A stretch of DNA of 64,000 bases from Mycobacterium sp. AT1 (GCF_002043095.1 NZ_MVOC01000038.1:1-64000); one strand, 5' to 3'. Numbered from the stretch's first letter, positions 32,907 through 41,676 are shown. The notes: generated by a model from the sequence alone, not told the origin. Translations and numbers: made by a program.

Positions 32907-33386
32907 TCAGTCCGCGAGGATCTGCTCGCGGAGGATGTCCGCGTGCCCGCAATGGTGGGCGAGCTCCCTCAGGACCTGCAGATACACCCAGTGCACGGTG
33001 CGGGGGCCGCCACGATGGCCGGTGACGACGGCGTCCAACGGAAGATCCGCGACCGTGGTCCGCGCCGTCGCGCAGGCCTGCCGGTAGGCCTCCCGGACAC
33101 CGGCAATCGTGTCGTCGTCGGCCAGGGCGAATGACTCGTCGGGGCTGTTCACCAATCCGAGTTCACGTCGAGACCGGCCCCCTACGCACTCCTCGAACCA
33201 GACGCGTTGCATCCACGTGACGTGTTTGAGCACGCCCAGCAGCGTCGTCGCCGACGGCACCAGCCGGCGGCGGGCCTGTTCGTCGGTAAGACCGTCGAGG
33301 GTGCGCTCCACGGCTGTGCGGTAGTCCTCGATGAACGCTTCGAGTTGTGTGCGCTCGTCGGCGACGAGCAGGTCGAACGGACCCAT
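32907..33386 (-). CDS. DinB/DUF664-family protein (mycothiol-dependent type)
   Basis: A 159-residue four-helix protein of the DinB/YfiT superfamily: 'RTAVERTLDGLTDEQARRRL', 'LLGVLKHVTWMQRVWFEEC' with the first metal His, and 'WVYLQVLRELAHHCGHADIL' with the last His pair. In actinobacteria such proteins include mycothiol-dependent transferases. The three-His metal site appears intact. ATG 33386 has an AGGAGAGG ribosome site. Transcribed toward the amine operon's head but separated from it by a 170-base gap. Confidence 0.8.
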   Translation of the reverse strand: MGPFDLLVADERTQLEAFIEDYRTAVERTLDGLTDEQARRRLVPSATTLLGVLKHVTWMQRVWFEECVGGRSRRELGLVNSPDESFALADDDTIAGVREAYRQACATARTTVADLPLDAVVTGHRGGPRTVHWVYLQVLRELAHHCGHADILREQILAD

Positions 33387-33526
33387 CGCTACCTGCCTCT
33401 CCTAGCCCGAGACGACGATACGTCGGCCGCGGTGCCGTCGCCCATACGTGTCGTGGCCAGTTCTGGGGCCGAACTCGGAAGCGTGGCCGATGCCGCAGGA
33501 TTCGTTCAAATGGACCGCGTCGACGC

Positions 33527-34453
33527 TCAGACGGAGAGGACGAGCTTGCCGTGAAGATGCCCGGCGTCGAGCAGTCGGTGCGCGTCGACGACGTGGTGGA
33601 ACGGGAGCGTCTCCTGCACGTGGACCCGGAGCTTGCCTCGTTCGACGAGGTCGACGAGTCCTCGCAATGCCACCGGGTCGGGGTCGACGGCGACGCCGCT
33701 GAACCGCATGCCCGCCCGCTCGAACGCGGCGACCAGTTCCAGGTCGCCCTCCGCGACCGCGGTGACGAGGTGGCCGCCTGGGCGGAGCACCCCCAGCGAT
33801 CGTTCGGCGCTGTCGCCGCCGAGCGTGTCGAGCACCAGATCGACGTCGCGGACGACGTCGGCGAAGTCGACCGTCGTGTAATCGATCACCTCGTCGGCGC
33901 CGAGCCCCTCGACCAACTCCCGCTTGCTGCCACTTGCGGTGGTGATCACGTATGCACCAAGGGCTTTCGCTATTTGGATGGCGACGTGTCCGACACCTCC
34001 GCCGCCGCCGTGGACCAGGACGCGGTCGCCCTCGGTCACGCCGCCGAGGTCGACCAGACCCTGCCACGCCGTCAGCCCGACGACCGGCAACGCCGACGCC
34101 TCGACGTGGGAGAGCGACGCAGGCTTGAGCGCCAGATGCAGTGCCGGCGCGGCGACCAGTTCGGCGTACGCGTTGGCGGGGCGGGGAAACAACGGCATGC
34201 CGAACACCTCGTCACCGGGCGCGAATCGGCCCGTCAGGGCCTCCTCGACGACTCCGCTGACGTCCCAGCCGAGGATGAACGGCGGCGGACCGAGCAGTGG
34301 GAACTCACCGCCGCGCAGCCGCGCGTCCAGGGGGTTCAACCCGATCGCGTGGACGCGGACGAGCACCTCGGTGGGAAGTGGCCGAGGGGCGGGCGCCTCG
34401 ACGACGGTGAGCACCTCGGGGCCGCCGAACTCCTGCTGGGTGATGACTCGCAT
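33527..34453 (-). CDS. NADP-dependent oxidoreductase (zinc-independent MDR/quinone reductase)
   Basis: A 308-residue medium-chain reductase. 'FILGWDVSGVVEEAL' and 'LPVVGLTAWQGLVDLGGV' are quinone-oxidoreductase marks, and 'VLVHGGGGGVGHVAIQIAKA' is the nucleotide-binding motif (GGGGVG). Structural and catalytic zinc Cys clusters are absent. ATG 34453 follows a GAGGAGAG ribosome site. It is divergent from an HxlR regulator, a layout typical for quinone- or aldehyde-responsive reductases, so quinone detoxification is a reasonable guess. Confidence 0.85.
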   Translation of the reverse strand: MRVITQQEFGGPEVLTVVEAPAPRPLPTEVLVRVHAIGLNPLDARLRGGEFPLLGPPPFILGWDVSGVVEEALTGRFAPGDEVFGMPLFPRPANAYAELVAAPALHLALKPASLSHVEASALPVVGLTAWQGLVDLGGVTEGDRVLVHGGGGGVGHVAIQIAKALGAYVITTASGSKRELVEGLGADEVIDYTTVDFADVVRDVDLVLDTLGGDSAERSLGVLRPGGHLVTAVAEGDLELVAAFERAGMRFSGVAVDPDPVALRGLVDLVERGKLRVHVQETLPFHHVVDAHRLLDAGHLHGKLVLSV

Positions 34454-34489
34454 GACTCTCCTCGTCGTTTGGCAATCGAGATCGAGCCT

Positions 34490-34508
34490 AGGTAGTCGTC
34501 GGTTACCT
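34490..34508. promoter_or_regulatory. inverted repeat between reductase and HxlR genes, candidate HxlR operator
   Basis: AGGTA (34490-34494) and TACCT (34504-34508) form an inverted repeat with a 9-base spacer; a GGTACC palindrome follows at 34513-34518, overlapping the -10 of the HxlR gene. Placement in the divergent gap suits control of both promoters by HxlR. Confidence 0.4.
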
Positions 34509-34513
34509 GCGGG

Positions 34514-34519
34514 TACCTT
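34514..34519 (+). promoter_or_regulatory. -10 hexamer for a leaderless HxlR transcript
   Basis: TACCTT matches TANNNT and ends exactly 6 bases before ATG 34526. Confidence 0.5.
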
Positions 34520-34525
34520 GGCGCC

Positions 34526-34906
34526 ATGAGCGAATTCGGTTCAAGCGGCGTGTTCCTCGCCGACTGTCCGGGGCGGATGGCGGTCGAGTTGATCGCCGAC
34601 AAGTGGACCGTGGTCGTCCTGTCTGGCCTCAGCGCGGGGCCGGTGCGCCATGGCGAGTTGGTCGACATGATCGGGGGCATCTCGCGAAAGGTGCTCACCC
34701 AGACGCTGCGTCGGCTCGAGTCGCACGGACTCGTCCGGCGCCACGCCTACGCCGAGGTGCCGCCGCGCGTCGAATACGAGCTCACCGCCCTTGGGGAGAC
34801 GCTCATCGACCCAATTCACGTACTCACCGAGTGGGCGAGGACAAACGGCGACGCGGTCCTGGACGCGCTCGAGGCCAACTCGGAGCCGGTCGTCCGGCGC
34901 GGCTGA
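34526..34906 (+). CDS. HxlR-family transcriptional regulator
   Basis: A 126-residue winged-helix regulator with HxlR pattern: 'MAVELIADKWTVVVLSGL', 'GPVRHGELVDMIGGISRKVL', 'TQTLRRLESHGLVRRHAYAE' and 'VEYELTALGETL'. Cys14 in 'LADCPGR' lies where many HxlR/QorR/HypR members keep a redox- or quinone-sensing Cys. The mRNA is probably leaderless. It likely represses the divergent quinone-type reductase and itself through the repeat at 34490-34518. Confidence 0.85.
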   Translation: MSEFGSSGVFLADCPGRMAVELIADKWTVVVLSGLSAGPVRHGELVDMIGGISRKVLTQTLRRLESHGLVRRHAYAEVPPRVEYELTALGETLIDPIHVLTEWARTNGDAVLDALEANSEPVVRRG

Positions 34907-34968
34907 GGTCTACCGCCGCAACGGCTTCGAGCGCTACTGCGCGTCGGGATCGGCGGTCGTTTCCGCCG

Positions 34969-35421
34969 TCATCCGACGGACTTGATGCCTGCCGTCGAGA
35001 TGACGAATCCGCGGCCGTGCGCCGCCGTGCAGGTCATCCCGGTCCGTTCCGAGAGGCACTGGAACGGTCCCAGTGACACCGTCTGGCCGTATGCCAGCGT
35101 CGGGGTGCCTTCGGCGGCGTCACCCACGCACGATTGGCCAGAGCAGGTCGTGACCGTTCCGCGGTCGTCCAGCGACGCCGACTGGGCAGGCTCGAGAGTC
35201 TTGCAGTACACCGAATCGGGACCCGTCCGGCCGCCGGTGTTCACCTCGCAGTCGATCCGGTGTGACGGCGAGTAGAACCCGCAGAATGCGCCGACCTGTG
35301 GGCAAATCGAGCTGTCTGCCGCCGCGACCGGCAGCGTGGCGCCGACGCTCGCGGCCACCGTCAGTGCGGCGGTGGCAACCCATCGCAGGGAGTGGCGTCG
35401 GTGAACGGCGGTCTTCGGCAC
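34969..35421 (-). CDS. secreted protein of unknown function with several cysteines
   Basis: A 150-residue exported protein. The signal peptide is 'RRHSLRWVATAALTVAASVG', with cleavage near 'PVAAADSS'. The mature part has about eight Cys ('ICPQVGAFCGFYSP', 'IDCEV', 'YCKTL', 'TTCSGQSCVG', 'FQCLS', 'MTCTAAHGRGFVI'), likely paired as disulfides. 'MTCTAAHGRGFVISTAG' near the end resembles the C-terminus of a common mycobacterial secreted family. GTG 35421 is chosen because the positively charged signal begins there. Function unknown. Confidence 0.7.
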   Translation of the reverse strand: MPKTAVHRRHSLRWVATAALTVAASVGATLPVAAADSSICPQVGAFCGFYSPSHRIDCEVNTGGRTGPDSVYCKTLEPAQSASLDDRGTVTTCSGQSCVGDAAEGTPTLAYGQTVSLGPFQCLSERTGMTCTAAHGRGFVISTAGIKSVG

Positions 35422-35609
35422 GGGTACACCATTGCAGATGCGATGTCCCTTTGCCGACGTATCGCCGCGGCTGCGGGGATGCGCTAACGAGCCTGCGGGA
35501 CAAGCGCCAACGCTGGCCATGATCTCGGCGTCGGCGGGCCGGTCAGCTCAGCACCCACGTGGCGGTCGGTTAGCGTGGAACCGAGGTTGCATCGACGAAG
35601 GGAGCCGCC

Positions 35610-36731
35610 GTGGTCGCCGAGCCGTTCGAGGTCACAGTGACTGACGCCGAGATCGAGGACCTGCGCGACCGATTGCGGCGGACGCGGTGGCCCGAGCCCG
35701 AGACGGTGGACGACTGGTCACAAGGCTTGCCGCTGACATACGCCCGTGAACTCTGCCGCAGCTGGGCCGAGGACTACGACTTCGGATTCGCCAAGCGGCT
35801 CAACGCCTTTCCTCAGTTCCGCGACACCGTCGACGGGCTGGGCATCCACTTCGTGCACGTCCGCTCGCCGGAGCCAGACGCGTTCCCGCTGGTGATCACG
35901 CACGGGTGGCCGGGTTCGGTACTCGAGTTCCTGGACATCCTCGGCCCGCTGACCGACCCTCGGGCCCACGGCGGGGACCCGGCCGACGCGTTCCACGTGG
36001 TCGCCCCGTCTCTGCCCGGCTACGGATGGAGTGACAAGCCGTCGACGACGGGTTGGGGCGTCGAGCGCATCGCACGGGCCTGGGACGCGTTGATGGCGTC
36101 GCTGGGTTATGAGCGGTACGGCGCGCAGGGCGGTGACTGGGGTTCAGCGGTGTCGGGCGCACTGGGGGAGGTGGCACCGGAGCGGGTCGCGGCGGTGCAC
36201 CTCAACATGGGGGCCGCGCCGCAGGGCACATTCGACGACCCGACGCCTGCGGAACAAGCAAATCTGTTGGCCGTCAAGGAGTTCCAGCGCACAGGTCGAG
36301 GCTACTCGGGGCAGCAGTCGACGCGGCCGCAGACCCTCGGGTACGCCCTCACCGACTCACCCGCCGGCCAGGCCGCCTGGATCGCCGAGAAGTTCTGGGC
36401 GTGGACGGACAACGACGGCCACCCCGAGGACGCGGTGACGAGGCAGCAGATCCTCGACGAGATCTCGACGTACTGGTTCACCGCGTCGGCCACGTCCTCC
36501 GCGCGCCTGTACTGGGAAAGCTTCAGCAGCTTCCGGGGCAAGGTGACCGCGCCGTCCGGTCTGTCGATCTACCCGCACGACCTTGCCCGCCCTTCGCGAC
36601 GGGAGGCCGAGCTGCGGTTCACCGACCTGCGGTGGTTCGAGGAGATGCCACGCGGGGGCCATTTCGCCGCGCTTGAGCAGCCGGAGTCGTTGGTCGAGCA
36701 GGTACGCGGGTTCTTCCGCCTCTTCCGCTGA
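35610..36731 (+). CDS. epoxide hydrolase (EHN-type alpha/beta hydrolase)
   Basis: A 373-residue epoxide hydrolase. The N-terminal EHN segment is 'VTDAEIEDLRDRLRRTRWPE'; then 'LVITHGWPGSVLEFLDIL' (oxyanion HGWP), the nucleophile elbow 'YGAQGGDWGSAVSG' (Asp nucleophile in GGDWG), and the C-terminal 'MPRGGHFAALEQPE' with the catalytic His. A conserved ring-opening Tyr is likely in 'STYWFTASATSSARLYWE'. It opens epoxides to diols in the cytosol. The GTG start follows a GAAGGGAG ribosome site. Full family length; no neighbours clearly tied to it except an SDR remnant. Confidence 0.88.
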   Translation: MVAEPFEVTVTDAEIEDLRDRLRRTRWPEPETVDDWSQGLPLTYARELCRSWAEDYDFGFAKRLNAFPQFRDTVDGLGIHFVHVRSPEPDAFPLVITHGWPGSVLEFLDILGPLTDPRAHGGDPADAFHVVAPSLPGYGWSDKPSTTGWGVERIARAWDALMASLGYERYGAQGGDWGSAVSGALGEVAPERVAAVHLNMGAAPQGTFDDPTPAEQANLLAVKEFQRTGRGYSGQQSTRPQTLGYALTDSPAGQAAWIAEKFWAWTDNDGHPEDAVTRQQILDEISTYWFTASATSSARLYWESFSSFRGKVTAPSGLSIYPHDLARPSRREAELRFTDLRWFEEMPRGGHFAALEQPESLVEQVRGFFRLFR

Positions 36732-36792
36732 CCGCCCGCACCGCTGGGTCAGCGACGTTTTGTCCCTTGCCGAGCCGGGAACAGCAGTCGCC

Positions 36793-37248
36793 ATGGCACT
36801 TCGCGTCGCAGTCACCGGACCGACCGGTGAGATCGGGATCTCGACGATCGAGGCACTTGAGGTCCATCCCGAGGTTACGCAGATCGTCGGAATGGCCCGG
36901 CGGCCCTTCGATCCGGCCCACGACGACGTCGCCTCGGCGATCGCCCTGGCGGTCACCACCACGACCGCACCCCCGGGGGCGTACAACATCGCCGACGACG
37001 GGTTGCTGACGTTCTCCGATGTCGGCAGGGCTTTGGGGGCCCGGCCGATCAGAGTGCCTCACGTCGCCGCGGTGGTCACGTCGGAGGTGTTGGCGCGCTT
37101 GCCGTTCGTGCCTTCGGCGCTGGAGTGGTTGCACGCCGGCCGCGCCTCGACGGTGATGGATACCAGCAAGGCCAAGAATCAGCTCGGGTGGCAGCCGGAA
37201 CATACCGCTGCGGAGACCTTGGCCGCGTTGGCCAGGACCGTCGGCTGA
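36793..37248 (+). pseudogene. NAD-dependent epimerase/SDR with large internal in-frame deletion
   Basis: A 151-codon remnant of a protein that should be about 300 residues. The N-terminus has the Rossmann motif 'VAVTGPTGEIGISTIEAL' and 'VGMARRPFDP'; right after residue ~41 the sequence jumps to the C-terminal part of the same family ('HDDVASAIALAV', 'GAYNIADDGLLTFSDVGRAL', 'VMDTSKAKNQLGW'). The missing middle holds the catalytic YxxxK region, so the product should be inactive. The join near 36913-36922 keeps the frame. The upstream open frame is not part of it. Confidence 0.75.
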
Positions 37249-37315
37249 CATTATGGGAGGCCGTCAGAATACGCAAAGGCGTTGCGGTGGAGCGGGTTCC
37301 GCCATACCGCAGGCG

Positions 37316-37837
37316 CTAAGCGGGCGGCGTCGAATTCTGCGTCACCTCGGTGAACGCCACCACGGGAATGCGCCTGCCGCCGGCCATCTTCTCGTAATCG
37401 GCGTAATTCGGGACGAACTGCTTTGCGAGGCCGAACAATCGGTCGCGTTCGGCGCCGGTCGTCTCCTCGGCGACGAAGGTGCCCGTGTAGCCGCGCGCCG
37501 CCAGCGTGACGCGAGGATGCGCCATCACGTTGTGGTACCAGGATGGGTGGCGCTCGCCGCCGTAGTTGGAGGCAACCGTGATGACCCGGCCGCGGTCGGT
37601 GAAGTACGTCAGCGGAGTGCTGCGCTGCTTGCCCGTCTTCGCGCCGATATGAGTGAGCAGTACCTCGGGGAGAACCAGCGACATCGAGACGTGGCCGTTG
37701 GTCAGCTTGATGACGGCGCGGTCGACGCGCCAGCCGTAGCGCTTGAGGAATCGGCGGGCGGGGTCGGTGCTCATCATTTTGGCGCCTGCCTTGAACAACG
37801 GCGACGGCGCCGTCGGTTCGACCTTTGGGATGCCCAT
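37316..37837 (-). CDS. deazaflavin (F420)-dependent nitroreductase, DDN family
   Basis: A 173-residue split-barrel protein of the DDN/nitroreductase-like group: 'VLLTHIGAKTGKQRSTPLTY', 'VITVASNYGGERHPSWYHNV' and 'AHPRVTLAARGYTGTFVAEE' are near-diagnostic. In mycobacteria these proteins use F420 to reduce quinones and activate nitroimidazoles. ATG 37837 is chosen where homology starts. It is divergent from the EAL-DICT gene with 119 bases between. Confidence 0.87.
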   Translation of the reverse strand: MGIPKVEPTAPSPLFKAGAKMMSTDPARRFLKRYGWRVDRAVIKLTNGHVSMSLVLPEVLLTHIGAKTGKQRSTPLTYFTDRGRVITVASNYGGERHPSWYHNVMAHPRVTLAARGYTGTFVAEETTGAERDRLFGLAKQFVPNYADYEKMAGGRRIPVVAFTEVTQNSTPPA

Positions 37838-37956
37838 GGTTGGCGACGGTATCTCAGGGGTGGCGGGCCGCGCATGCTTCGCCGAAGCGGCGCTGCGCCC
37901 GGCCTTTCCCCGGGCACGGTAGGTTGCAAGGGAGCAGCGGTGGAGGGGTGGCGGGG

Positions 37957-39240
37957 ATGTCCGTAGAGATTCGTGACACCGGAGCCTCGCAGCGTCGGCA
38001 TCGTGGCCGTGCCTCACCTGCACAGGTGGACGCCGCCATTCGCGGGGTCGGTCTCTCGTCAGCCTTTCAGCCGATCGTGGCGCTGCCCGACGGGGCGGTC
38101 GTGGGCTTCGAAGCGTTGGCTCGGTGGCCCGAGTCGACTGGCTTGGGTCCAGAGGTGGTGTTTGCGCGGGCCGAGGCCCTGAACCGCGTCGACGAGCTCG
38201 ACCGCTTGTGCATCGACACCGCCATCACCGGGGCCTTGGCACAAGGGTTGACTCGAAAGTCGTTGTTGTGCATCAATTGTGAACCCTCGAGCACGATGGT
38301 CGACCGCGCGCAGAACGAGGTTCTCAAGCGCGGGCGCACCGAGCTACAGTTGATGTTCGAGCTGACCGAGCGGAGCCTGCTCGCCCACCCCCGCGCGCTG
38401 CTGGAGAAGGTCGCCGCGTTACGCGCCGACGGCTTTGGGATCGCGTTGGACGACGTAGGGGCACATCCAGATTCGTTGGCGCTGCTGGATGTGATTGCGC
38501 CCGACGTGGTGAAGTTGGACATGGGGTTGGTTCAGTCGCAACCCGACGACGCGCAGGCGCGGACGCTGTCGGCCGTCTTGGCGCACCATGAACGCAGCGG
38601 GGCGCTGATTCTTGCCGAGGGCATCGAGACCGACGACCATCTGGAACAGGCGCTGGCCGTAGGAGCCACCCTGGGGCAGGGATACAAGTTCGGGCGTCCA
38701 GGCGCGATGAACCACCATGCTCTGGGTGCTGGCTGGTCGCTTCCCACTCGACCGACTGGCCGCGGGCTCGCGTCGGGCTCACCGTTCGACCTCGTTCGAG
38801 ACAGGGCGACGATCCGCACCGCCAGGAAGCAGACGCTGACGGCGTTCTCCCGCCACATCGAAAGCCAGGCCCACGACGCGACCGACCCGCCGATTCTGCT
38901 CACGGCGTTGCAGCATGCCAAGCACTTCACCAGGCGTACCCGTGACGCGTACCGCGAACTCGCCGCCCGCTCGTCGATGGTCGCGGTCTTCGGGTCGAAC
39001 ATGCCCGCTGACCCTGGATCTGGCGTCCGTGGGATAGCGCTTGAGCCCACGGACGCACTGGCCAAGGAATGGACCGTGTTGGCGTTGGGGCCCCACATGG
39101 CCGTCGCGCTGATCGCCCGCGAACACGACGGCAACGAAGAGACCGGCCCTGACGAAGACCGGCGCTTCGACTTCGTCATCACCTACGACCGCGCCGTCGT
39201 GACTGCGGCCGCGTGCAACATGTTGGCGCGAGTGCCCTGA
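37957..39240 (+). CDS. EAL-domain c-di-GMP phosphodiesterase with C-terminal DICT domain
   Basis: A 427-residue cytosolic protein. EAL domain (residues 30-255): 'AFQPIVALPDGAVVGFEALA' (E52-A53-L54), 'LMFELTER', 'GFGIALDDVGAHPDSLALL', 'VVKLDMGL', 'LILAEGIETDDHL' and 'GQGYKFGRPG'. The DDFG loop is DDVG here, but the metal ligands seem present, so activity is plausible. The C-terminal ~150 residues resemble DICT, a domain attached to c-di-GMP enzymes ('TRRTRDAYRELAARSSMVAV', 'WTVLALGPHMAVALIARE'). ATG 37957 follows a GGAGGGG ribosome site. Probably a ligand- or stress-gated phosphodiesterase. Confidence 0.8.
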   Translation: MSVEIRDTGASQRRHRGRASPAQVDAAIRGVGLSSAFQPIVALPDGAVVGFEALARWPESTGLGPEVVFARAEALNRVDELDRLCIDTAITGALAQGLTRKSLLCINCEPSSTMVDRAQNEVLKRGRTELQLMFELTERSLLAHPRALLEKVAALRADGFGIALDDVGAHPDSLALLDVIAPDVVKLDMGLVQSQPDDAQARTLSAVLAHHERSGALILAEGIETDDHLEQALAVGATLGQGYKFGRPGAMNHHALGAGWSLPTRPTGRGLASGSPFDLVRDRATIRTARKQTLTAFSRHIESQAHDATDPPILLTALQHAKHFTRRTRDAYRELAARSSMVAVFGSNMPADPGSGVRGIALEPTDALAKEWTVLALGPHMAVALIAREHDGNEETGPDEDRRFDFVITYDRAVVTAAACNMLARVP

Positions 39241-39327
39241 GCCACCGCCTCGACCTCACGGGGGTTCAGACGCTGGCTCCTTGTCGTCGTTGCCGTGGTC
39301 GTGGCTGCTCAGGTATTGCCGCTGACG

Positions 39328-39738
39328 TCATTTGCCTCCGGCGTGCCGTCCCGAGGCCATGCGCAGTTCCCAGATGACCTGGGTCGTGGTCCATCCCGAC
39401 GGGGTGAGGATGTAGGAGATCGAGACCATCTTGCAGTAGTGGGCTTCGGACACTTCGAACCGGTATCGCTGCACCACCAGTCCGGTGCCTATCATCTCGA
39501 CGTTGATCGACATCGGGGTGCCGTCGTCGACGACGGTGTAGCCGGCCGCCTTGTGATCGCCTGGGGCGCAACGCTGATATTCCGGTGTAGGAAAGGTTTT
39601 CAGCCACTGGGTGCTGATCCTGTCGTAGCTTTCGAGGCTCGGCCCCTCGGTTCGACAAGCTTGTCTGCGACGGGGTCGTGCCGCCAATGAGGCTGGCATG
39701 ACCTTCCAGGGTGGTGCTAGCCGTAACTCGCGGCGCAT
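39328..39738 (-). CDS. hypothetical protein, possibly a truncated gene
   Basis: An open frame of 136 residues; only the part from about residue 35 ('ESYDRISTQWLKTFPTPEYQ') to the end reads like a folded protein, with beta-like text 'VEMIGTGLVVQRYRFEVSE' and 'ISYILTPSGWTTTQVIWELR'. The first 34 residues are Arg-rich and may be spurious. No family recognised and no signal peptide in the shown frame. It could be the 3' part of a larger lost gene. Confidence 0.4.
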   Translation of the reverse strand: MRRELRLAPPWKVMPASLAARPRRRQACRTEGPSLESYDRISTQWLKTFPTPEYQRCAPGDHKAAGYTVVDDGTPMSINVEMIGTGLVVQRYRFEVSEAHYCKMVSISYILTPSGWTTTQVIWELRMASGRHAGGK

Positions 39739-39787
39739 CGAAGACTGAATGCCACAGGTGCTGACATGGTGGCGTAGGCGTCAGATC

Positions 39788-40693
39788 TCACACGATTGCA
39801 CGACTGAGAAGGTCTGTGCCACACCAGTTTTGCTGGTCGAGTTGATCGAGCATGGCCATCTCGGCCCCACCCGGATTGCGCCGCACGCCGACGAGGACGG
39901 TCTCGGTGAGAGGGGGCGACAGCGGGCAGGCCAGTTCTTCGAAGCCTTCGGGGATGGCCGAGGCCGGGACCACGGTGACACCCAACCCCTGCGCCACGAG
40001 CCGCACCGCGGTGGAGATCTGTGACGCTCGGGCCACCGTGTGCGGGCTCAGTCCCGCGGTGGCGAGCAGGCGGGCTAGGTAGTCGTCCAGAAGGCTGTTG
40101 TGCCGGAATCGAACCCACCCCTCCTGGGCGAGGTCTTCTAGGCGAAGGTCGGCTCCGGTCGCGAGTAGTGGGTGCCCCTTCGGCACGACGGCGACGTAGG
40201 TCTCCTCACCCAGAGGGTGAGAGTCGAAGGCGCACCCGGCAGGAATGCGGTGCACGAGGACCATGTCGAGGGTTCCCTGGCGGAGCAGCCGCTCCATCTC
40301 GGCGGGATCGGGCTCTTCGTGGAGGGTCACCTGCAGCTTCGGGTGGCGTTTGCGCAGCTGCCCCAGAGCCTGCGGCAGTTGGCGGGCTCCGAGGCCCATG
40401 TGGACGGCAATGATGAGTTCGCCTGCCAGTTCCCCGTTGGCAGCGCGGGCGGCCGTGATGGCACGCCGGGACGCGGTCGTCGCGATCTTCGCCTCCGCAA
40501 GGAAGGCCCGCCCGGCCACCGTCACGGTGACCCCGCTCGGCGTGCGGGTGAACAGCTGCACCCCGAGGTGTCTCTCCAAGGTGCCGATCTGCTGGGACAG
40601 CGAGGGCTGAGTGACCCGTAGGCGTTCTGCCGCCGCCGTCATGGAGCCCTCGTCGGCGACCGCGAGGGCGTACTCGTACTGGCGCAGGTTCAT
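39788..40693 (-). CDS. LysR-family transcriptional regulator
   Basis: A 301-residue LysR regulator: N-terminal HTH ('MNLRQYEYALAVADEGSMTA', 'AAERLRVTQPSLSQQIGTLE') and a two-lobed effector domain ('GELIIAVHMGLGARQLPQAL', 'TLDMVLVHRIPAGCAFDSHP'). It is divergent from an SDR gene, with a perfect LysR-type box between them, so it probably controls that gene. Ligand unknown. Confidence 0.88.
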   Translation of the reverse strand: MNLRQYEYALAVADEGSMTAAAERLRVTQPSLSQQIGTLERHLGVQLFTRTPSGVTVTVAGRAFLAEAKIATTASRRAITAARAANGELAGELIIAVHMGLGARQLPQALGQLRKRHPKLQVTLHEEPDPAEMERLLRQGTLDMVLVHRIPAGCAFDSHPLGEETYVAVVPKGHPLLATGADLRLEDLAQEGWVRFRHNSLLDDYLARLLATAGLSPHTVARASQISTAVRLVAQGLGVTVVPASAIPEGFEELACPLSPPLTETVLVGVRRNPGGAEMAMLDQLDQQNWCGTDLLSRAIV

Positions 40694-40724
40694 CCGAATC
40701 CACCTTGCCTGACATAGGGAGTGT

Positions 40725-40743
40725 CAATGCAGAGTATGCATTG
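40725..40743. promoter_or_regulatory. LysR box between LysR regulator and SDR gene
   Basis: CAATGCA-GAGTA-TGCATTG, perfect 7-base arms containing the T-N11-A signature, lies 31 bases from the LysR start. A second, nearly concentric repeat, GACATAG (40711-40717) and CTATGTC (40757-40763), surrounds it. Together they fit a LysR recognition and activation region in the divergent promoter. Confidence 0.65.
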
Positions 40744-40878
40744 CCACTATTTGCCTCTATGTCGCGCCCGTCCTAGCGTGGTGTCCGGCCGTAGCGCACA
40801 CCTGTGACGCCGGACGTCAAAAGCATGTTCGGCCAACGCAATAGGACCGAACATCTCGGTCTCGACTGGAGGAGAAGC

Positions 40879-41628
40879 ATGCGTCTTGCAAACAAGGTTG
40901 CCCTAGTCACCGGCGGAAGCGCGGGCCTCGGTCTGGCAATAGCCCAGAGGTTTGCAGTCGAAGGTGCACACGTCTACGTCACGGGCCGACGGAAGGAGGT
41001 CCTAGACGCGGCGACAGCATCCATCGACGGACGGGTCACCGCGATCGCCTCGGACGTGACTGTTCAGGACGATCTCGACTCTGTCGTCGACGCCATCCGT
41101 CAGAAGAGCGGGCACCTCGACGTGGTCGTCGCGAATGCCGGGAGCATCGAGCGGCTGAATTTCGAGGACGTCACCGAGGAACACTTCGACCGCACCTTCG
41201 ACGTCAACGCCCGCGGCACCTTGTTCACCGTCCAAAAGGCGCTGCCGCTTCTACGAACGGGCGGCTCGATCGTCCTGCTGGGCTCGATTACGGCAGTCAA
41301 GGGTGCCCCCGGGTCAGGGGCGTACAGCGCCGCGAAGGCCGCCGTGCGCTCCTACGCCCGCACGTGGGCGGCGGAGTTCGGCGACCGCGGACTTCGAATC
41401 AACGTGCTCAGCCCCGGCCCGGTCGACACCCTCATCATCGATGGACAGGCCGAGTACTTCGGCCTAGATCCCGCAGCCCTGCGAACCCATATGAGCACCC
41501 TCGTCCCGATGGGCCGTCTCGGGCTTCCCGAGGAGATCGCCAACGGTGCACTGTTCCTCGCCTCTGACGAGAGCAGTTTCATGACCGGTGCCGAACTGTG
41601 CATCGACGGAGGTATGGCTCAAGTCTAA
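40879..41628 (+). CDS. short-chain dehydrogenase/reductase
   Basis: A 249-residue classical SDR: cofactor motif 'ALVTGGSAGLGLAIAQRFA', 'DVVVANAGSIE' (NAG), 'GSIVLLGSITAVKGAPGSGA' with the Ser, 'YSAAKAAVRSYARTWAAEF' (YxxxK), and the ending 'SSFMTGAELCIDGGMAQV'. Arg at the end of the second strand ('VYVTGRRK') suggests NADP. ATG 40879 follows a GGAGGAGAAG ribosome site. It is divergent from the LysR gene and likely controlled by it. Confidence 0.88.
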   Translation: MRLANKVALVTGGSAGLGLAIAQRFAVEGAHVYVTGRRKEVLDAATASIDGRVTAIASDVTVQDDLDSVVDAIRQKSGHLDVVVANAGSIERLNFEDVTEEHFDRTFDVNARGTLFTVQKALPLLRTGGSIVLLGSITAVKGAPGSGAYSAAKAAVRSYARTWAAEFGDRGLRINVLSPGPVDTLIIDGQAEYFGLDPAALRTHMSTLVPMGRLGLPEEIANGALFLASDESSFMTGAELCIDGGMAQV

Positions 41629-41676
41629 ACCGCTTGCCGCGGAAGAGAATTCAGCCCAAGATGGCACCTTGCGCGG

